64,000 nucleotides of DNA from Methylorubrum aminovorans (GCF_022179725.1 NZ_BPRC01000009.1:124001-188000); one strand, 5' to 3'. Positions 34,289 through 43,568 are shown, counted from the stretch's first letter. Notes: generated by a model not told the origin, from the letters alone. Numbers and translations: made by a program.

Positions 34289-36298
34289 GGCGGCGCAGCG
34301 CTTGGGGCCGTTCCAGGTCTCAAGAAGCGCCGGAAGGGCGCTGGCCGGAACCGGCGGGCTGAACAGGTAGCCCTGCACCTCGTCACAGCCCTCCTCGCGC
34401 AGCCAAGCGAGTTGCTCCGGCGTCTCGACGCCTTCCGCGGTCGTCGTCATGCCGAGGCTGGAGGCGAGGCTGACCACCGCCCGCACGATGAAGCCCGAAC
34501 CCTGCTCCACCGTCAGGTCGCGGGTGAAGGACTGATCGACCTTCATCTTGTCGAAGGGGAAGCTGCGCAGGTAGCTCAAGCTGGAATAGCCGGTGCCGAA
34601 ATCGTCCATGGCGATGCGGACCCCGAGGTCCCGCAGCCCGTGCAGGATCGCCACCGTGGCGCTGCCGTTCACGAGCAGGACGCTCTCGGTAATCTCGAGT
34701 TCGAGGCGGCGGGCGGGCAGTTTGCTCTCGGCCAGCGCCTCCTTCACGGTACCGATCAGCGCGCTCGAGGTGAATTGCGCCGCCGAGACGTTGACCGCGA
34801 CCTTGAGCCCCTCCGGCCAACGCGCGGCCTCCCGGCAGGCGCGCCGTAGGACCCATTCGCCCAAAGGCACGATGAGGCCGATCTCCTCGGCGAGCGGCAC
34901 GAATTCGGCGGGCGAGACGCGGCCTCGCGTCGGATGAGTCCAGCGCAGCAGCGCCTCGAAGCCGCAGATGCGCTCCTGGGAAAGGTCGTAGATCGGCTGG
35001 TAGTGCAGGTCGAACACCTCCGCCTCGAAGGCGGCGCGCAGGTCGAGTTCGAGGGAGCGGCGGGCCTGAAGGCGGGCGTCCATCTCCGCCTCGAAGAACC
35101 GGAACACGCCGCGCCCGTCGCCCTTGGCGCGATAAAGGGCGACGTCGGCGCATTGCATCAGCCGCTCGGGCTCCAAGCCGTCGCTCGGCGCGAGCGCGAT
35201 CCCGATGCTGACGCCGATGGTCACGGAATGATGGGTGAGGGCGTAGGGCGCGCTGACCACGTCGAGAATGCGCTTGGCCAGGGTGGCGGCATCCGCCGGC
35301 GTCTCGACTGCCGCCTGGATCACCGCGAACTCGTCGCCGCCGAGCCGGGCCACGATGTCCACCTCGCGCAGGCAGGCTCTGAGGCGATGGGCCACCGCCC
35401 GCAGCAACTCGTCGCCGACCGCATGGCCGAGCGTGTCGTTGACCTGCTTGAAGTTGTCGAGGTCGAGGCAGAGAACGGCGAAACCGGTATCGCGCCGGGC
35501 CTGGATGATCGCCCCCTCGATGCGCTCGCGCAGCAGCACGCGGTTGGGCAGTTCGGTCACGGCATCGTGCCGGGCCATGTGGGCGATGCGGGCCTCGGCG
35601 TTCCAGCGCTCGGTCACTTCCTCGAAGATCGCCACGAAGCCGCCGCCGTCGATCGGCTGGATTTCGATGGCGACGATGCGCCCGTCGGCGAGGTGCTGGA
35701 TCTGGGTCGGCACGGCGTCGGCCCCCATCAGCGCGCCGATCTCGGCCAATTGCTCGGCCTCGCTCCGTTCCGGCCGGCTTTCGGCCATGACGCTCCGGCG
35801 CAGCACCTCCTGTGCCGGCATGCCCGGCGTCACCGCACCGGGCGGCAGGCGGTAGATCTCGTGATAGCGGCGGTTGATCACGAGCAGCCGGTGATCGCGA
35901 TCGTAGAGCAGGAAGCCCAGGGACAAGGTGTCGAGCGCCGCGTTCAGCCGGGCGATACGGTCGCTCAGTTCCTCCTCGCGGCGCTCCAAACCCGCGATGT
36001 CGGTTGCAGACCTCAAGCCGGCCCCGTGCCCGGCCATCGCCGCACCGAGACCGCTGACGAGCTGACGCAAGGCGAGGAGCACCAGGGCGAGCGCCGCGGT
36101 ACCGGCGCCGGCGATCAACAGCGCACGCGAGGCCGGTTCAGTGGAGAACGAGGCCGCGAACGCGGCGGCCGCCAATCCCGTCACGGTCAGGCACAGCCAC
36201 AGGCCGGCGCGCAGGACGTTGCCGCGCATTCCACCGACGCCCCTTCGCGGGACCGACGAGCGATCCGCGGCTCCGCAACCTTCGGCCTGCGCCTGCAT
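34286..36298 (-). CDS. Membrane-bound PAS-GGDEF-EAL protein (c-di-GMP metabolism)
   Basis: A protein of about 670 residues. Two membrane helices near the N-terminus (LWLCLTVTGLAAAAFAA and ALLIAGAGTAALALVLLALR) are followed by a coiled coil, a PAS domain, a GGDEF domain and an EAL domain. The GGDEF site is intact (RLGGDEFAVI) with an RxxD inhibitory site (REVD) five residues before it. EAL residues are also intact: GFEALLRW, VNVSAAQF, ITESVLL and DDFGTGYSSLSYL. It can thus make and break c-di-GMP; the net direction is unknown. An ATG at 36298 preceded by AGGAAGG is used; 36229 and 36334 are alternatives. It lies downstream of the receiver and BLUF genes on the same strand. Confidence 0.92.
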   Translation of the reverse strand: MQAQAEGCGAADRSSVPRRGVGGMRGNVLRAGLWLCLTVTGLAAAAFAASFSTEPASRALLIAGAGTAALALVLLALRQLVSGLGAAMAGHGAGLRSATDIAGLERREEELSDRIARLNAALDTLSLGFLLYDRDHRLLVINRRYHEIYRLPPGAVTPGMPAQEVLRRSVMAESRPERSEAEQLAEIGALMGADAVPTQIQHLADGRIVAIEIQPIDGGGFVAIFEEVTERWNAEARIAHMARHDAVTELPNRVLLRERIEGAIIQARRDTGFAVLCLDLDNFKQVNDTLGHAVGDELLRAVAHRLRACLREVDIVARLGGDEFAVIQAAVETPADAATLAKRILDVVSAPYALTHHSVTIGVSIGIALAPSDGLEPERLMQCADVALYRAKGDGRGVFRFFEAEMDARLQARRSLELDLRAAFEAEVFDLHYQPIYDLSQERICGFEALLRWTHPTRGRVSPAEFVPLAEEIGLIVPLGEWVLRRACREAARWPEGLKVAVNVSAAQFTSSALIGTVKEALAESKLPARRLELEITESVLLVNGSATVAILHGLRDLGVRIAMDDFGTGYSSLSYLRSFPFDKMKVDQSFTRDLTVEQGSGFIVRAVVSLASSLGMTTTAEGVETPEQLAWLREEGCDEVQGYLFSPPVPASALPALLETWNGPKRCAA

Positions 36299-36530
36299 CA
36301 GTAGCCCGACCTTCCTCACCGTCCGCGACGACAATGCCCGGATCCGGTTAAGAGGGCCTCACGGAATCCAACCACAGATCGACCTGTCTCGGGCTCAGCC
36401 GACGGTTCGGAGCGATCCTGCCTCCCGCGCGTGCCCCTCTTCCCGGCATGCGCGTGCGCCTGTTCGAGGCGGCGATGCGCGACATCCCGGATCGACCATG
36501 AGACGGGCCGTCCCCGGAGTGGCCGGTTCA

Positions 36531-36612
36531 GAGTGCCTCACAAAGCTCCCGGTCCCCGACCGTTCCCGCTCCGGCGAGAATAGCGCGGCGGGAGTTTTGT
36601 GAGAGGCACTCA
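36531..36612 (+). repeat. Dispersed palindrome, family 1, copy B
   Basis: 82 bp. The left edge is GAGTGCCTCACAAAGCTCCC and the right edge GGGAGTTTTGTGAGAGGCAC; the centre contains CCGACCGTTCCCGC, as in copy A. The right end covers the TGA stop of the minus-strand receiver gene (36610-36612). It sits between the receiver and the GGDEF/EAL gene and may separate or modulate their transcription. Confidence 0.87.
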
Positions 36613-37062
36613 GAACTTGCCCAGCAGCGGAAATTCCTGGCTCAGCGTCGACTCGGCGGGCAGCGGCGCCTCGCGGCGGCGCGGCTTGCGGTTGAGCACC
36701 TGTTTCAGCTTGGTCTTCAGGAGGTTGATGTCGAACGGCTTGAGGATGAAGGCGTCGGCACCCGCGACGTGGGCGTGGTTGATGTCCTCAAAATCGAATG
36801 AGGTCTCGGTCAGGATGAAGGGCGTGTTCATCAGGCTGTCGTCGGCCCGGATCTCCCGCAGGAGCTGAAGCCCGTCCATCGGCTCCATGGCGAGGTCGGA
36901 GATGACCAGGGCGTAGCGGCGCTCCCGCATGCGGCTGAGGGCCTCGGTGCCGTCCGATACGCCCTCCACGTCCGGGAATCCGAGGCGGGACATCAATTCG
37001 ATGATCAGCCGCAGCAGCTTGGGCTGGTCGTCGACGATGAGGATGGGAAGTGTGTCGCTCAT
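36610..37062 (-). CDS. Single-domain response regulator (CheY-like receiver)
   Basis: A 150-residue receiver with the acidic pair Asp11-Asp12 (ILIVDDQPKLLRL), phospho-acceptor Asp56 (LVISDLAMEPMDGL), Thr85 in LTETS and Lys108 (ADAFILKPFDI). The domain occupies residues 5-125 and a short Arg-rich tail follows; no output domain is present, so it must act by protein contact or as a phosphate relay. The BLUF gene lies 60 bp upstream on the same strand and the PAS-GGDEF-EAL gene follows after a family 1 palindrome. The partner kinase is not evident here. Confidence 0.93.
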   Translation of the reverse strand: MSDTLPILIVDDQPKLLRLIIELMSRLGFPDVEGVSDGTEALSRMRERRYALVISDLAMEPMDGLQLLREIRADDSLMNTPFILTETSFDFEDINHAHVAGADAFILKPFDINLLKTKLKQVLNRKPRRREAPLPAESTLSQEFPLLGKF

Positions 37063-37122
37063 GGCGTCCGAGGGCGTGTCTCAACAGGAACTCTGGGGGG
37101 CGGGCTCAGGCCGTCCGCCCGC

Positions 37123-37590
37123 TCAAACGAACAAGTGGTCGATGCCCTGTTTGGCCATCGATTCGGCTTGCAGCGTGATGGCCAGCCCATGAATGGCGCT
37201 GCCCTTCGGCGTACCCCGCTGCAGCATCGGCAGCAGGCCGGATTTGGCGAAGTGCGGATCGTTGGCGGGCGTGCGGCTCACCGTCGTGAACGAGCTCACG
37301 AACTCGCGCTTGGCGATCTCGCGCCACTCGACGATCTGCACGTCGCGATGGCGCGAATCGGCGGCGATGCGCTGGAAGGTCTCGTTGACCGACTGGCGCT
37401 CGCCTTCGACCACTTGGATCGCGAAATTCTGGTCGATGATCAGGAAGCTCGTGATCACCGCGAACTCGTTCTTCTTTTGAGCCTGCCGCGTGATGTCGCC
37501 GATCTGCTTCGCGCGCAGAGCCGGCTCGTTCGAGATGGTCAGGCGCGAGAAGTAGATCAGGTGGACGAGGCTCGTCCTCTTGTTCTTCAT
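37123..37590 (-). CDS. BLUF-domain blue-light photoreceptor
   Basis: A 155-residue short BLUF protein (flavin-binding blue-light sensor). The first 95 residues form the domain: SLVHLIYFSRLTIS holds the key Tyr13; Asn41 is in AQKKNEFAVITSFLI; and Gln59 lies in QNFAIQVVEGERQSV. Tyr, Asn and Gln are the residues that drive the red-shift photocycle, so photochemistry should be possible. The rest is a short C-terminal helical cap without an enzymatic output, so it must signal through a partner. The ATG at 37590 is the family start. The receiver and GGDEF/EAL genes follow on the same strand; flgE diverges from it. Confidence 0.88.
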   Translation of the reverse strand: MKNKRTSLVHLIYFSRLTISNEPALRAKQIGDITRQAQKKNEFAVITSFLIIDQNFAIQVVEGERQSVNETFQRIAADSRHRDVQIVEWREIAKREFVSSFTTVSRTPANDPHFAKSGLLPMLQRGTPKGSAIHGLAITLQAESMAKQGIDHLFV

Positions 37591-37754
37591 GGATGCCGTC
37601 CGACGCGAAAGCTCGGTCTCCATCCTAACGGCCGTCGCGATAACGGGCCGTAAACACGGCCGAACTGGGCAGAAACTGCCGCACAGACCCCCCAGGTAGT
37701 CCGAATCTGCCGAGATCGCGCGACACCCGGCCAACAAGATCAATGACTTAGAAC

Positions 37755-37770
37755 TGGCATACCGCTTGCG
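37755..37770 (+). promoter_or_regulatory. Sigma-54-type promoter of the flagellar hook cluster
   Basis: TGGCATACCGCTTGCG fits the -24/-12 consensus TGGCAC-N5-TTGC, with exactly ten bases between the invariant GG and GC. It lies about 50 bp upstream of flgE, where a sigma-54 promoter drives hook genes in Caulobacter. No enhancer site was identified. Confidence 0.68.
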
Positions 37771-37816
37771 GCCTCTCATCGACCGCCCGTGCGGCCTTAG
37801 GGAGCGAGCCAAAGCC

Positions 37817-39202
37817 ATGGACGTCTTTTCCGCGCTTCAGACCGCGGTCTCGGGCCTGAAGGCGCAATCCTTCTCGCTGAGCAACATCTCCGGCAACATC
37901 GCGAACTCGCAGACGACCGGCTACAAGCGCATCGATACGGGCTTCGTCGACATGCTCGTCGACAGCAGCAGCACCAAGAACCAGACCGCGGGTTCGGTCG
38001 CCGCATTCTCGGAACTCACCAACTCGATCCAGGGCAACAAGGTCTCGACCGGCGTCTCCACCAACATGGCGCTCGACGGTCAGGGCTTCTTCGTGGTGCG
38101 CAAGAAGACCACCGACACGGGCGGCGGCGAGAGCTTCTCCACCGCCAACCTCTATACCCGCCGCGGCGATTTTGCCGCGGACAAGGACGGCTACCTCGTC
38201 AACGGCGCGGGCGCCTATCTCGTCGGTGCGAGCCTCGACCCGGTCACCGGCCAGACCAACGGCACCGGGCCGATCCGGATCTCCAACGCGATCATCCCGG
38301 CCAAGCCGACGACGACGATCACCTACTCGGCCAACCTGCCGAAGACACCCGCCACCACCAACGTCGCCTCGACCAACGGCATGCTCTCCACCTTCAGCGA
38401 CGGCTCCGATGCGCGGGTGACGCCGACCAACGGCAGGACCGGCGGCACCGTCTCCCAGGCCAACGCGCAGAGCCTGATCGACAACAGCATCGCCGGCCCG
38501 GCGCTGACCGTCTACACCGCCTCCGGCGCGCCCGTGAGCGTGCAGAGCCGTTGGGCAAAAGTGGCCGCCGCCGACACGGCGACCGGCACGAGCGACACCT
38601 GGAACCTGTTCACCGCTGACAATGCCAGCGTCACCGGCAACCAGACAAGCTGGACCAATATCGGCCAGGCCTTCACCTTCAGCGGCAGCGGTCAGATGAC
38701 GGCTCCGACCGGGGACACGGTTCCGATCAACAACCTGACGGTCGATGGCGTCAACGTCGGTACCGTCAGCCTCAATCTCACTGGTGGCCTGACGCAGTAC
38801 GCCGCCGCCTCCGGCTCGGTGACGACCAACGACCTCAAGCAGAACGGCTACGCCTCGGGCTCGCTGAATTCCGTCGAGGTCGGCGAGAACGGCATCATCA
38901 GCGGCAAGTACTCGAACGGCTCGGTGATCGGGCTGGCCCGGATCGAGGTGGCGCAGTTCGTCAATCCCGACGGGCTGAAGCCGGATTCGCTCGGCAACTA
39001 CCAGCAGACCGTCGCCTCCGGCGAGGCGATCAGCGGCCTTAAGGACTCGACCGTGGTCGGTGCCAACCTCGAACAGTCGAATACGGACATTGCTGCGGAA
39101 TTCTCAAAGATGATCGTTACCCAACAGGCCTACTCTGCCAACACCCGGGTGATGTCCACGGCGCAGACGATGATCTCCGATCTCCTGAACGTCATCCGCT
39201 GA
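37817..39202 (+). CDS. flgE: Flagellar hook protein FlgE
   Basis: A 461-residue hook subunit exported by the flagellar type III system. The N-terminal rod/hook motif is FSALQTAVSGLKAQSFSLSN followed by ISGNIANSQTTGYKRIDTGF. The C-terminal coil includes LEQSNTDIAAEFSKMIVTQQ and ends in TAQTMISDLLNVIR. The central Thr/Ser/Gly-rich region forms the variable D1-D2 part. A body of 461 residues is normal. The ATG at 37817 begins the conserved N-terminus. flgK follows after 26 bp and flgL after it, so the three form one operon. Confidence 0.95.
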   Translation: MDVFSALQTAVSGLKAQSFSLSNISGNIANSQTTGYKRIDTGFVDMLVDSSSTKNQTAGSVAAFSELTNSIQGNKVSTGVSTNMALDGQGFFVVRKKTTDTGGGESFSTANLYTRRGDFAADKDGYLVNGAGAYLVGASLDPVTGQTNGTGPIRISNAIIPAKPTTTITYSANLPKTPATTNVASTNGMLSTFSDGSDARVTPTNGRTGGTVSQANAQSLIDNSIAGPALTVYTASGAPVSVQSRWAKVAAADTATGTSDTWNLFTADNASVTGNQTSWTNIGQAFTFSGSGQMTAPTGDTVPINNLTVDGVNVGTVSLNLTGGLTQYAAASGSVTTNDLKQNGYASGSLNSVEVGENGIISGKYSNGSVIGLARIEVAQFVNPDGLKPDSLGNYQQTVASGEAISGLKDSTVVGANLEQSNTDIAAEFSKMIVTQQAYSANTRVMSTAQTMISDLLNVIR

Positions 39203-39228
39203 CCGGCTCCTGAGCGAGGAGAGACGCC

Positions 39229-41121
39229 TTGGCCCTCGATGCGTTCAGCACGGCGACCGCCGGCCTGCGGGTCACGCAGGCCCAGATCGGGGTCGTCTCG
39301 CAGAATATCGCCAATGTCGGCACGGCGGGCTATGTCCGGCGCACGCTCTCGCCCGTCAGCTCAGGCCTGGGCAATGCGGGCGTCGCCACCGGCACGATCG
39401 GGCGTGCCCTCGACGCCGCGGCGCTCAAGCAGCTCCGCTCCGAGACGTCGGGCGCGGCCTACACCTCGCTGATGTCCAAGACCCGCACGCAGCTCGATAC
39501 GCTCTACGGGCGGCCCGGCGACGCTTCCGCGCTCGACGGCGTGTTCAACCGCTTCACGCTCTCGCTGCAGACGCTCGCCGCCAACCCGACCTCGACGGCG
39601 GCGCGGGCGACGGTGCTCAGTGCGGCCAACGACATCGCCAGCCGCATCGGCAGCGCCGCCAACGGCGTCCAGGCCCTGCGTTCGGGGCTGGAGACGCAAC
39701 TCGGCATCGACACCAGCAAGGCGAGCGACCTGCTCGCGCAACTGGCCAAGCTCAACACCCGCATCGTCGCGACCTCGGCCGGCGATCCGAGCCGCCCCGA
39801 GCTGGAGGATCAGCGCGACCAGGCGCTCACCAGCCTGTCGGGCCTGATCGACATCAACGCCGTCACCCAGAGCGACGGCAGCGTGAGCGTGCTGACGAGC
39901 TCGGGCGTCACCCTGCTCGACCGCTCGAATGCCGCCACACTCAGCTTCGATGCCCGGGGCACCCTCTCGGCCAACGCCCTCTACGACAGCGATCCCTCGC
40001 GCAGCGGCGTCGGCACCATCGTCGCGACGACGCCCGGCGGCGGCAAGATCGATCTGCTCGCCTCGGGAGCGATCCGTTCCGGCTCGATCGCCGCGGCGAT
40101 CGAGCTGCGCGACACCGCCCTGCCGCAGGCACAGCGCCAGCTCGACGACCTCGCCGCGGGCCTGTCGCGGGCGATGTCCGACCGGGTCGCCACCGGCACC
40201 GTTCCCACCGACGGCACCCAGGGCGGCTTCGACATCGATCTCACCGGCCTCTCGGCCGGCAATGCCATCACTCTGACGGTGCAGGACGGGAGCGGGACGC
40301 AGCGCAACCTGATCCTGATGCCGTCCTACCAGGCGCCGCCGCCGGCCGTTCCCGCCGGGGGCACCGAGGACGCGAACGCTACGATCATTCCCTTCACGAT
40401 CCCGCAGCCCGGTTCGGGCCGCGACCCCGCCTCGGTCCGCAGCGCGATCGCGGCCGCCCTGGGCGGGGGTTACAGCGTGTCGAGCGCGCCGGGCGGCGCG
40501 GCCGGCGCGATGCGGATCCTCTCGACCGGCGGCGCCTCCCTGGTCGCGGCGAGTGCCAGCGTGACCCAGGTCACCTCGGCGGGCGACATCAAGGGTGCCG
40601 CCACGCAGCTTCCGCTCTTCGTCGACGGCGCCTCCGCCGCGCTCTACACCGGCTCCTTCGACGGCGGCTCGCAGCTCACCGGCTTCGCGCAGCGCATTGC
40701 CGTGAACCCGGCGGTGGTCGGCAGCGCCGGCAGCCTCGTCGGGATTACCGGGGCCGGCACCGGATCGAGCGTCGGCGACGGGACCCGGCCCCAGGCCATG
40801 TACACCGCGCTGACGAGCACGCAGCGCCTGTTCTCCTCGTCGAGCGGCATCAGCGGCATCGACGCGCCGACGCGCTCCAGCGTCGCCGACTTCGTCCAGG
40901 GCGTCATCTCGGTGCAGGGCGCCGCGGCCGCGGCGGCGCAGGATCTCGACGAGGGCCAGAGCATCGCCCTCTCGACGGCGCAGGGGCGCTTCGCCTCCGC
41001 CTCGGGCGTCAACATCGACGAGGAGATGTCGAACCTGATCGCGCTTCAGCAGGCCTACGCGGCCAATGCCCGCGTGCTGACCGCGGCGCGCGACATGATC
41101 GACACCCTGCTCAGAATTTAG
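39229..41121 (+). CDS. flgK: Flagellar hook-associated protein 1 FlgK
   Basis: A 630-residue junction protein between hook and filament. The N-terminus ALDAFSTATAGLRVTQAQIG, then VVSQNIANVGTAGYVRRTLS, and the C-terminus SGVNIDEEMSNLIALQQAYA with NARVLTAARDMIDTLLRI are the standard flanking helices. The initiation codon is TTG at 39229, with GAGGAGAG upstream, chosen because it yields exactly the family N-terminus. The middle is Ala/Gly/Ser-rich and variable, as in other FlgK proteins. Fourteen bases separate it from flgL. Confidence 0.94.
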   Translation: MALDAFSTATAGLRVTQAQIGVVSQNIANVGTAGYVRRTLSPVSSGLGNAGVATGTIGRALDAAALKQLRSETSGAAYTSLMSKTRTQLDTLYGRPGDASALDGVFNRFTLSLQTLAANPTSTAARATVLSAANDIASRIGSAANGVQALRSGLETQLGIDTSKASDLLAQLAKLNTRIVATSAGDPSRPELEDQRDQALTSLSGLIDINAVTQSDGSVSVLTSSGVTLLDRSNAATLSFDARGTLSANALYDSDPSRSGVGTIVATTPGGGKIDLLASGAIRSGSIAAAIELRDTALPQAQRQLDDLAAGLSRAMSDRVATGTVPTDGTQGGFDIDLTGLSAGNAITLTVQDGSGTQRNLILMPSYQAPPPAVPAGGTEDANATIIPFTIPQPGSGRDPASVRSAIAAALGGGYSVSSAPGGAAGAMRILSTGGASLVAASASVTQVTSAGDIKGAATQLPLFVDGASAALYTGSFDGGSQLTGFAQRIAVNPAVVGSAGSLVGITGAGTGSSVGDGTRPQAMYTALTSTQRLFSSSSGISGIDAPTRSSVADFVQGVISVQGAAAAAAQDLDEGQSIALSTAQGRFASASGVNIDEEMSNLIALQQAYAANARVLTAARDMIDTLLRI

Positions 41122-41135
41122 CTGCGGAGCCGCCG

Positions 41136-42929
41136 ATGACCATTTCCGCCTTCGCCGCCGGCACCTACCGCTTCGACCGCCAGTCGGCGAGCCTCGTCGG
41201 CATGAAGAACCAGCTCGACGGGCTGGCTCAGCAGCTCTCGACGGGGCGCACCGCCGAGACCTATGGCGGCCTCGGCGTGGCACGCACGACGAGCCTCAGC
41301 GCCCACGCCGCGATCAGCGCCCAGGACGGCTACGTCGCGGCGATCTCGTCGGCCGAGACCCGGGTGAAGCTCACGAGCGCCAGCCTGACCCAACTCAAGT
41401 CGCTGTCCGACAACACCCGCTCCAGTATCAGCGGCAACGTCACCTCCCGCAACGAGAAGCTGCCGGCCACCACCGTGCAACTCGCCGCCAACAACCTCGC
41501 GGCGGCCGTCGATGCCCTGAACCAGCAGGCGGGTGGGGTCTACGTCTTCTCGGGGCGGGCCACCGAGACGCAGCCGGTCGTCTCCCAAGAGGCCATCATG
41601 AACGGCATTCCGGCGGAGGGCCTGGACGGACTCAAGGCGCTGATCGCCGAGCAGAAGAAGGCCGATCTCGGCCCATCCGGGAACGGACGCCTGATCCAGG
41701 GCACCGGCACCCGGACGGTCAGCCTGTCGGAGGATGCCAACCCGGAGGCGCGGGCGAATTTCGGCTTCACCCTCATGGCCGCGTCGAGTTCGAACAGCGC
41801 CTCGCTCGGCGCCACCTTCTTCGCGGGGGCGAAGCCCGATGTCGCCCTCAACTTCGCGCAGCAGCCCGCCGACGGCGCCCAGGTGCGGGTCGTCGTGCAG
41901 CTCGCAGACGGCAGCCAGAAGACCCTCGACCTGACGGCCCGCGCGGGGGAAGCCGGGAACGCGGCCGGCGCCTTCGCCATCGGCAACACCGCGGCGGAGA
42001 CGGCCGCGAACTTGAAGCGGGCGCTCGGCGGCGCCGACATCGCCAGTGTGCAGAGCGCGAATCCGCCCGGCGTGACCGCCACCTTCTCCAACGGGCAGGC
42101 TGCCTCGACCGTTTTCACGGTCGGGAGCGGCATCGCGGCCGGCGACGCCATCACGCTCAAGCTCGGCCTGCACGACGGCACGACCCGGACGATCACCCTG
42201 ACCGCTGCCGAGACGGCCGCTTCCACCTCGACGACGACCTTCGCCCTCGGCGCCACCCCGGACGACACCACCGCGAACCTGTCGCGGGCGCTCCAGAACG
42301 CCCTGACCTCGGCCGCCAACACCGACCTCTCGGCGAGTTCGACGGCCCGCGCCTCGCTCAACTTCTTCGAAGGGTCGCCGGTGGCGGGCCTGAGCCCGCG
42401 GCGCGTTGCGGCGGACGGCAACGGCTACGCCGAGACCGCGAGCGCCAAGACCTTGATCTGGTACAAGGGCGACACCGCCGCCGACCCGCGGGCGACGGCG
42501 ACCGTGCAGGCCGGCACCAGCCGGACGGTGGCCATCGGTGCCCAGGCCAACGAGGAGGCGATCCGCCGGACGCTGGCCGGTATCGCCGCGATGGCCGCCG
42601 AGAGCTTCACCAGCGGGACCGGAGCCGTCGATACGGCGCGCTACGAGGCGGTGTCCAACCGGGCGTCCAGCCTGCTCACCGCGGGCGAGAACCAGCAGAG
42701 CCTGGAGCAGCTCGGCACCGATTTCGGCCTTGCGGCCAGCAGCATGGCCAATGCGAAGGCGGTGGCGAACACCACCAAGGCGACCCTGGAGGCCTCTCTC
42801 GACGGCGTCGACACCGTCTCGACCGAGGAGGTCGCGGCCAAGCTGCTGAGCCTGCAGACGCAGCTGCAGGCGAGCTACAAGGTCACCTCGATCCTCTCCG
42901 AGATGAGCCTCGTGAACTATCTGCGGTAG
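41136..42929 (+). CDS. flgL: Flagellin-like hook-associated protein 3 FlgL (enlarged)
   Basis: A 597-residue flagellin-family protein. The N-terminal coil (RFDRQSASLVGMKNQLDGLA, QQLSTGRTAETYGGLGVART) and the C-terminal coil (EEVAAKLLSLQTQLQASYKV, TSILSEMSLVNYL) match FlgL. The usual length is 300-350 residues; here a large insert carries two similar modules at about residues 246-308 and 336-398. Each has the pattern LxDGxxxTLxLTA...AxTTAANLxRAL, which suggests an internal duplication that thickens the surface domain. In this genus such proteins are often called flagellin; position after flgE-flgK favours FlgL. Confidence 0.85.
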   Translation: MTISAFAAGTYRFDRQSASLVGMKNQLDGLAQQLSTGRTAETYGGLGVARTTSLSAHAAISAQDGYVAAISSAETRVKLTSASLTQLKSLSDNTRSSISGNVTSRNEKLPATTVQLAANNLAAAVDALNQQAGGVYVFSGRATETQPVVSQEAIMNGIPAEGLDGLKALIAEQKKADLGPSGNGRLIQGTGTRTVSLSEDANPEARANFGFTLMAASSSNSASLGATFFAGAKPDVALNFAQQPADGAQVRVVVQLADGSQKTLDLTARAGEAGNAAGAFAIGNTAAETAANLKRALGGADIASVQSANPPGVTATFSNGQAASTVFTVGSGIAAGDAITLKLGLHDGTTRTITLTAAETAASTSTTTFALGATPDDTTANLSRALQNALTSAANTDLSASSTARASLNFFEGSPVAGLSPRRVAADGNGYAETASAKTLIWYKGDTAADPRATATVQAGTSRTVAIGAQANEEAIRRTLAGIAAMAAESFTSGTGAVDTARYEAVSNRASSLLTAGENQQSLEQLGTDFGLAASSMANAKAVANTTKATLEASLDGVDTVSTEEVAAKLLSLQTQLQASYKVTSILSEMSLVNYLR

Positions 42930-43052
42930 GATCCCGGCCTGATCCGCTCGATCTCGCGAAGAGCGGCCGAGGGTCGGCCGAGGGTCGGGAGCCGTCATTG
43001 CCTCCCCCGGTCGTCGACGTTGGCTTCGCATCCATCTCGTCGTCCGATCAGA

Positions 43053-43340
43053 CTACCAGCGACCCCTGCGGCACAGCGCGAGCAGATATCGAAGCCGTGG
43101 ATCGGCGTTTCCGCGGCGGGCCATCGCGCGCCCGTTGGCGCAAGTCTGCCGGGTTCTCGCCTCACTCGGCTCGGTGCGTCGTGACCGGACACCCCTGCGC
43201 TCGGCGTAGCCGCGTTCGGCGTAGCCCCGCGCCATACCGGAGAGCACCTGTCCCTGTGCGATCATTCCCGGATCCAGGGCGAGTGCGACGGTCGGCGTCG
43301 CGATCATGAGCGCCGTGGCCAGGAAGAAGGTCTGCCGCAT
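43053..43340 (-). CDS. Small exported basic protein
   Basis: A 95-residue protein with a signal peptide (FFLATALMIATPTVALA, cleavage near residue 22). The mature part starts LDPGMIAQGQVLSGMARGYA and becomes Arg-rich, including the tandem YAERGYAERR. Two Cys lie near the end (TCANGRAM, LLALCRRGRW). No family is recognised. Two ATGs are adjacent; the downstream one is chosen because GGAGG lies five bases before it. The gene converges on flgL. Confidence 0.58.
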   Translation of the reverse strand: MRQTFFLATALMIATPTVALALDPGMIAQGQVLSGMARGYAERGYAERRGVRSRRTEPSEARTRQTCANGRAMARRGNADPRLRYLLALCRRGRW

Positions 43341-43520
43341 CATGTCCTCCGATCGCCGGCCGGATCGGGCACGCGCCGCTCGCGCGAGCCGGTCCACCCC
43401 TGACATCGGCCTATGCCTCATCGACAGCCTGGAAGCAGGCCTTTCCTAGGGCCGGAGCGGGCGGTCGTCTGACGAAAGCCGGCGGCTGTCGCTCGGGACG
43501 CCGCGTGACGGCCGGGCGCA

Positions 43521-43553
43521 ACGAAAACGGCCCGAAGTTTCCCTCGGGCCGCT
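43521..43553 (-). terminator. Rho-independent terminator of the DUF4167 gene
   Basis: CGGCCCGA and TCGGGCCG form an eight-base stem at 43530-43553 with an eight-base loop. Read on the minus strand it is followed by TTTTCG. It lies downstream of the DUF4167 gene, beyond family 1 copy C. Confidence 0.7.
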
Positions 43554-43568
43554 GATCCTGTCTTGGTA

